In this document: piece by piece, positions 58,405 to 64,000 of the stretch
Layout: every line of letters starts with the position of its first letter
Numbering within the stretch: position 1 is the stretch's first letter
From: Blasia pusilla
Lineage: Eukaryota > Marchantiophyta > Marchantiopsida > Blasiales
NCBI GenBank assembly: GCA_050084515.1
Contig: CM114275.1
Span: forward strand, 10,540,001 to 10,604,000
DNA: 64,000 bases
Direction: 5' to 3'
Program-made: the position numbers and the translations under genes
The notes under the pieces: generated by a model
Told to the model about the DNA's origin: nothing
What the model saw: only the letters and a program-made list of their open reading frames with translations
Database searches by the model: none

Positions 58405-59286
58405 GTGTGGCATAAAAGAATTGGACATATGAATCTTCAAAGATTACAGAGTATTTCATCATCTAATATAGTAATAGGACTCCCTAAATTAGCGAGTTCT
58501 GCTACGTTAGAGTTATGTCTTGCCTGCAAATTTGGAAAACACGCTAGATTTCCTTTTCCAAAGCAAGGTAGAAGAGCATCCAAGATATTGGAGTTGATCC
58601 ACAGTGATGTATGGACAACATCACAACATAGCCTTAGTGGTTGCCAGTATTTTTTTTTATTTATTGATGACTTCTCTAGGTATATATGGATATACTTTTT
58701 CAAAGCCAAGTTAGACGTATTCTCAGTGCTCCAAATGTTCAGAGTTAAAGTAGAGAAGAAGACTTGAGAATACATTCTGAAATTGAGTTGTGATGGAGGA
58801 GGAGAGTATCTTTCAACAGAGTTTGATGACTATTGATATCAGAATGACATCCAACATCAAGTGACTTTCCGTTACATCCCACAACAAAATGGATTGGCTG
58901 AGAGGAAGAATCGACATATTATTGAAGCCGCACGAGCTATGCTGAATGAGAAGAACATGCCTAAGGTCTATTGGGCAGAGGCTGTAGCATGTGCAGTCTT
59001 CTTAATCAACAGAACTCCAATGGCAGGAGTACATGATAAAACTCCATTCGAAGTCTTCACAGGAAGTAAACCTGATTTTTCCTTCTCGAAAGTATTTGGC
59101 TGTATTTGTTATGCTCATGTTCCTTCTAAGAGACGTAAAAAATTAGACCCCAAGTCTGAAAGATGTATCTTCATTGGCTATGCTGATGGAACTAAGGGGT
59201 ATAAGTGCTACATTCCATCCTCTAGGCAACTTATTATTAGTCGAGATGTTATCTTTGATGAGCTAAAGTCATGGTATGCTCCATTT
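58405..59286 (+). pseudogene. Integrase of the copia element
   Basis: WHKRIGHMN and LCLACKFGKH form the zinc-binding HHCC part. The core has ELIHSDVW (first D) and FIDDFSRYIWIYF. SCDGGGEY (second D, usual SDNGGEF) is followed by a stop, then IPQQNGLAERKNRHI with the catalytic E. DKTPFEVFTG, KVFGC and FIGYADGTKGYKCY follow as the usual C-terminal blocks. Two stops (58767 and about 58834) interrupt it. Confidence 0.9.
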
Positions 59287-59343
59287 GAGAGCCGTTTTCC
59301 ACCAGTTATGCTTGTTTAGCATTTTTCCACATGGTATCAAAGC
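59287..59343 (+). repeat. LTR end plus primer binding site copied inside pol
   Basis: 57 bases between integrase and RT match the end of the element's own LTR (GAGAGCCGTTT, TTATGCTTGTTTAGC, TTTTCCACA). They are followed by TGGTATCAAAGC, a near-perfect primer binding site in the correct place. The insert causes a stop after PPVMLV. Confidence 0.85.
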
Positions 59344-60419
59344 CTATTCCACCTCTAAACTCGTCTGTTGAGGGAGAGAATACGAGTGTAAACCAACAGA
59401 TATTGTTTTCAACTTCCCCAAGTACTAGTGCAGGATTAGGAGAGGTCATAGATTCATCAGTTAAATCTGTGAGTTTATGGACGGGAAGAGTACGTATTCA
59501 GTCTGTTGACACTAGTCAGAGCTCGAATCAGGTGTCAGAGGCATCTACCTCTAAACAAAAACTTTGTAGATCAAGTGGAGTTACACATCTAGTTCATAGA
59601 TTCATAAATGAAGATTTCGTTGCGACACATCATGCATATATGATGACTATCCTTCAAGAACATGAGCCGAGTTATTTTGAAGAAGCTGCAAGTAAAGTTG
59701 AATGGATTGAAGCTATGGAAGAAGAGCTTGCTGCATTAAGACATCAACAAACATGGGAGCTAGTTGATATACCTTCCGATAAGGAAGCTATTGGTTGCAA
59801 ATGGGTTTACAAAATCAAGCGCAATCAAGATTGTACAATCAACAGATACAAAGCGAGATTGGTGGCTAAGGTCTATGCACAACAATATGTTATTGATTAT
59901 GAGGAAACATTTAGCCCTATTGCAAAGATGGCGACTACGAGAACAGTGGTTGCAATTGCAGTTAGTAAGAAGTGGAGATTACATTACATGACGTCAAGAA
60001 TGCCTCTTAAATGGATATCTATACGAGGAGGTATATATGACTCAACCACCTAGATACGAGCATCCTAAGTTTCCATTTCGCGTATGCAGGTTGAAGAAAG
60101 CTCTATACGGGCTTAAACAAGCTCAAAGAGCATTGTATGGCAAGATTACATAGGTCCTACAAGAGTTGGGTTTTAGGGTTTGTGATTCTGACTCCTTGTT
60201 ATATGTCTTGATAGGACAAGATCATACTGTTCTCATTGTGTTGTATGTTGATGATCTCCTGATTACTGGGAGTATTGAAGAAATGGTACAACAAGTCAAG
60301 CTTAAGTTATAAGAAAAATTTGATATGAAGGACTTGAGAGAACTCAAGTACTTCCTTGGTATTGAGTTTATCAAGGTTGGAGAGAGCATATGGTTATTGA
60401 ACGATAATATGCTCTTCAT
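59344..60419 (+). pseudogene. Reverse transcriptase of the copia element
   Basis: WIEAMEEELAALRHQQTWELV, IGCKWVYKIKRN, RYKARLVAKVYAQQ and YEETFSPIAKMATTR are canonical copia RT blocks. The LDVKNAFLNG segment is frameshifted near 59985. LKKALYGLKQA follows at about 60090 and YVDDLLIT (active site) at 60244. RELKYFLGIEF closes the domain. Stops around 60051, 60152 and 60310 disrupt it. Confidence 0.9.
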
Positions 60420-61216
60420 ATGCTTTCAAAATATGGTATGATGGCTTGTAAGGCAATTTCTACACCGTTGGATCAGAGTGTGAAGTTAAGAGTGGATGAA
60501 GGAGAGTTGCTTGCAGATTCTAATATGTACATGCGTATGGTTGGAAGTTTGATCTATCTAACTATAACCAGACAAGATTTGAGTTATGGTATTGGCCTAG
60601 TGAGCCAGTTTATGGAAGCACCTCCGAAACCTCACCTTGATGATGTGAGGAGGATTATGGGGTATGTGAAATTCTCTATTCAATTTGGGCTTCAATTTGA
60701 ACCTTCTCCGAGTTTTCAATTACAAGGATTCACGGATGCTGATTGGGCAGGAAGCGTGTCTGATCGACACTCAACATGTGGTTATTCATTTACTTTGGGA
60801 AGCGTAGTTATAAGTTGGGCTTCAAAGAGGCAACCTACAGTTGCTTTATCTTCAATAGAGGCTGAGTACAGAGGAGCAACCAATGCAGATGTGAGGCGGT
60901 GTGGCTTCATCGATTACTTGTTGAGATTAGTGTTAGTAACTTAGGACCTAGTGTTATATATGCAGATAATATTAGTAGCATCAAGATTACTAATAACCCT
61001 GTGTTTCATGCTTGTACAAAGCATGTTGAGATGCACTTTCATTTTATCAGAGAGAAAGTGCTTGCAGGAGAAATTGATCTTGTATATATAGGTACAGATC
61101 AACAATTTTCTGACATCTTTACAAAGGCATTGTCTAGAGATAAGTTTGAGATGTTTAGAAATGATTTAGGCGTTAGAGATATCGATATGAGCTTGAGGGG
61201 GAGTATTGAAGATTGA
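60420..61216 (+). pseudogene. RNase H of the copia element
   Basis: GSLIYLTITRQDLSYGIGLVSQFM, FTDADWAGSVSDRHSTCGY, WASKRQPTVALSSIEAEY and, after a frame change near 60900, IYADNISSIKITNNPVFHACTKH and FTKAL. All blocks of copia RNase H are visible, including the D-D-W and E-A-E-Y residues. Confidence 0.9.
61191..61203 (+). other. Polypurine tract of the copia element
   Basis: GCTTGAGGGGGAG immediately before the 3' LTR. Confidence 0.85.
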
Positions 61217-61468
61217 GTTACAATCAAGAGACACTTGAACTGCTATATTTGGTACTCACACGTAGTAGGGAAGCTTAATCTTGGTTAGTCAGTTAGTCTA
61301 ACTCGAGACTATGGTTAAGGTTAGGGTTGGGATTGCTTGTACATACCCTATATAATTGAGAAGGGGACCAGCCTCCACTCATTCTCTCATTGCAAATTTT
61401 GTTCTCCATGGTGGTGTGTGTGTGAGAGTCGTTTACCACCAATTATGCTTGTTTAGCAATTTTCCACA
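61204..61468 (+). repeat. 3' LTR of the copia element
   Basis: 265 bp, TATTGAAGATTG (usual TGTTGAAGATT) to TTTTCCACA. Lacks the 41-base segment of the 5' LTR. Confidence 0.9.
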
Positions 61469-61525
61469 GTTCGTCCATATCTCCAGTAAGGACGAAAATT
61501 TTCCATTTTGTGCAACCATGGAATC

Positions 61526-64000
61526 TTAGAAGATTTTCCCATACAAAATTGGGCATACCCAATTGAATACCATTTTGTAATCGTTCATCATAAATTTAAC
61601 GAATTAGATATCTAGATATCTTTAAAGGATAATACCTTCCAATATTCTCGCACTATTATGGACGGTGTGGTTTAAATTTTATGAGATATAAGATGAGAGT
61701 AAAAAATAAAACAAAGATATATACAGATGTGTGATCTCCATATCAATCCTAGCCCATTTTAAATTGAAGAGACTTTGAGCTTAATATATGTCCGTAATCG
61801 TGCTGCAAGGTACCACAAATTCCACTATAAGCGTTCGATATCTAAATCCAGGCTCCAAATGAGCCTACCAAGGATGTAATTCCCTAGAGTGGCTTTTATG
61901 GTTACATGTGTGCATGAGTTATCACTCCAACAATGACTCAATATCAACATGGAGTTCACTATGTACTCATCTTTGACTATCTATAAACCTAATCCTTTGA
62001 TAAGAGAAGAGATGAATGATTAACCGGGAAAGTTCTCTCATAAGAAGTCAATCCCTGTTATCTCGCTTGCCCTGCTATAGTCGTGACAAGAGTAGTGCAA
62101 ATACATATTACTAACCAAGATACATCAACTATCATAAACACATACCTTAGATCCATCTATCCTATGAATCCTAGAGCAGTTGTACACAAACGACTAGATA
62201 CACCCAATCCCCCATAGTTACTCTAATTCTAAATAGCTTATAAATGTAAATGCTATGAAAGAAGCTTGAGTTGGAACTCTACTATAAGCTCTTTGCAAAA
62301 TGGTCCAAATATATATGCATTTTTGGATACTTTTCCATAAAAGGCAAGCCAGATCATTTCTCCATAGAATTGGTTGATTTTCCTATGTTTTGTGAAGAAA
62401 TCACCAATTTCTTATGAAATGTCCCAAATTTTCTAGTTTCAATAGAAGAAAGTCAATTTGAAACCACAATCTCAAAAAAAATCCTAGTTCTCCCAATTAA
62501 TAATTTGGTGGAGTAGGGTAATTCTAGTAGGAGAAGATTGATAGAATAAAATGGCAGTTTCCCCCTACAAATGAACATTTTCTTAGAAATTTCCAATAGG
62601 AAGAATTGATGACTGAAAAAGTAAGTGATCAATTCGAAAGGGGAAATTGACGTGGTCCACAAAAATAAATGCCATTAAAAGTGTAGTTCTGACAATGAAT
62701 AGCTCCATGCCCAAAATGGGTAGAACCTGCAGTCAAAAGATTCTATCACGATTCAAAGTGTGGATAAGAATAAACATATTTGATCTGTAGGCTCGGTACT
62801 TCGAGAACCGATTAATTTCCAAACCTTTATTCGGATCTGTCCCTTCGTACAGCAAGCTTCCTCAGAAAAGACAAGACAGAAGATGTGATCCAAGGTCCGG
62901 GGAGATATTTCTTAATCTTTGGCTTTTTCTATACCTCGTGTGGATTAGTTTATCATTTAAAACGAAATAACAAAAAGATACGACTTTTTCATCCGAAGCT
63001 CTTTGGCAATCAGTTCGAAATTCTTCTGTTGGATGTCCTAGAAAAACTGTCCGTTGTTCCCCACCGTAGATCCTGGCTACCGCCTCAATAGATGTTATGG
63101 AGGGGGAATAGTTATCACGTGAAAGTAGAGGACGAAGACGAACCCGTCGCCTGGACCCGTTCTTCTGTTGCGTCGGTTGGGCCTAGGCTACGGAGTCACA
63201 ACGCTAGATCGTTTGGTAAAGGCACGACGGATGGATGGAGAGTTGGGGTGGAATCGGTCGATGCGATGGATGGATGGATGGATCACGACTTTTTCTTCAA
63301 CGGCCTAAGCCCAGTGTTCTCCCGAGGAGAAGCGCGCACGGAACTTCCTCCCATTTAAACACGTGCTTCGTGAAATGGTGCTACTTCCGTCCCTCCCATG
63401 CAGACACGCGGATTCGTGCTCCAGCGCCTGCAGCCGCGTGGATTTTCATCACCGGGGTCTAAAAGGCGCGCTGGCCGGGTCTCCTCGGAGAGCCCTACAA
63501 GTCTCCAAGCCCGGGAAATACTTTTACGAAAATATTAATATATTAAATCAGAATATATTGTTTTTTTAAAACGGCCCTTTTTCGGCGCCTGGTTTAGGGT
63601 TCTCGCCTTTACGGTTCCTGCAACTCGATCAATGATTGTGCGGATAAGTGGTGGCAGGACGGGTCGCAAGATTGGATTGGGAAACGAACAGGAGGTCGTT
63701 CGTGCGTCGATTCCGACATGGAGTCACAGGCAGGGAAGGAATTCATGTCCACCGCTCGGGAGAGGTGATATTGGACCATATCTTTTTGTTTTATTAGTTT
63801 CCATCAACCGTCACGTCGTTTCCACAAGAAGAGCCCGGTTGTTCCCACGGTTGAGAACTCACCAGCGCTTCCATTGGACAGCGCAAGTGACGAGGATGAA
63901 GAAAAGCCGTTCCGAAATAGAGTCATTGCTCCTGGACGGGGGATGAGACCCCACAGCTGCGGAACTCTCCCTGAGGAGAGAGAGAGATGATAATATCCAG
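61526..64000. other. Unassigned DNA; AT-rich, then GC-rich from about 63.1 kb
   Basis: No gene recognised. From 63.1 kb composition changes and plus-strand frames of up to 104 codons (63632-63946) open without motifs. A GGATGGATGGATGG run lies near 63267-63282. The GC-rich end may be the beginning of a host gene continuing outside the window. Confidence 0.4.

Larger units (their letters stand above)
56223..61468 (+). mobile_element. Ty1/copia retrotransposon
   Basis: About 5.2 kb with LTRs of 311 and 265 bp, primer binding site, Gag with CCHC knuckle, protease, integrase, RT, RNase H and polypurine tract. Integrase before RT is the copia order. It sits inside the dispersed repeat copy 3. The target duplication is no longer clear (CTTGTC left, GTTCGTC right). 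Several stops and frameshifts, and diverged LTRs, indicate an old inactive copy. Confidence 0.92.
54908..61525 (+). repeat. Dispersed repeat, copy 3, split by a solo LTR and a copia element
   Basis: Repeat pieces 54908-54943, 55981-56222 and 61469-61525 join to one copy of the family. The first insertion is the solo LTR 54944-55975, the second the copia element 56223-61468. Copies 2 and 3 form a head-to-tail pair. Confidence 0.8.

Overview
This window reads as nuclear DNA of a streptophyte, most likely a non-seed land plant (bryophyte, lycophyte or fern) or a charophyte relative. The basis is a dense mix of Ty3/gypsy, Ty1/copia and LINE-type retroelements with solo LTRs and nested insertions, and no bacterial operons. 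The species is inference. I found no intact host gene that I can name. Several GC-richer islands (about 1.3-2.1, 18.3-20.3, 41.8-45.7 and 63.1-64 kb) could hold host exons or promoters, but no family is recognisable in them.

The key content is two related Ty3/gypsy elements that carry a cytosine-5 DNA methyltransferase between protease and reverse transcriptase. MTR-A lies on the minus strand at 7890-17657. It reads Gag with CCHC knuckles, protease, methyltransferase, RT, RNase H, integrase, then a C-terminal module that ends in a PHD finger (C4HC3). MTR-B lies on the plus strand at about 23002-37842 with the same order. It has lost its integrase core and is cut off before the PHD finger and 3' LTR. 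Both are broken by frameshifts and stops, yet the methyltransferase motifs (LDLFGGIST, GWPCQG, ENVP or DNAP, ERERAMGF, LGQAMD) are clear across the two copies. Together they suggest a retroelement lineage carrying a chromatin writer (DNA methylation) and a chromatin reader (PHD).

MTR-B is split by a complete minus-strand chromovirus (CV-1, 26291-32417: Gag, CCHC, protease, RT, RNase H, integrase, chromodomain) inserted between its leader and gag. The MTR-B leader holds an unusual array of about 15 imperfect copies of a GGAACT-NN-AGTTCC palindrome (24386-25735).

From 37.8 to 47.3 kb the window is unassigned. At 47345-48966 a CV-1-type solo LTR carries a nested MTR-type solo LTR (47755-48377) with four consecutive perfect hairpins. 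From 52.3 to 54.3 kb there is a LINE RT remnant, related to another at 4.1-5.45 kb. From 54.6 to 61.5 kb two adjoining copies of a ~300-bp dispersed repeat are interrupted by a solo LTR with a perfect 5-bp target duplication and by a Ty1/copia element (56223-61468). That copia element contains a stray copy of its own LTR end plus primer binding site inside pol. The remainder (61.5-64 kb) is unassigned.
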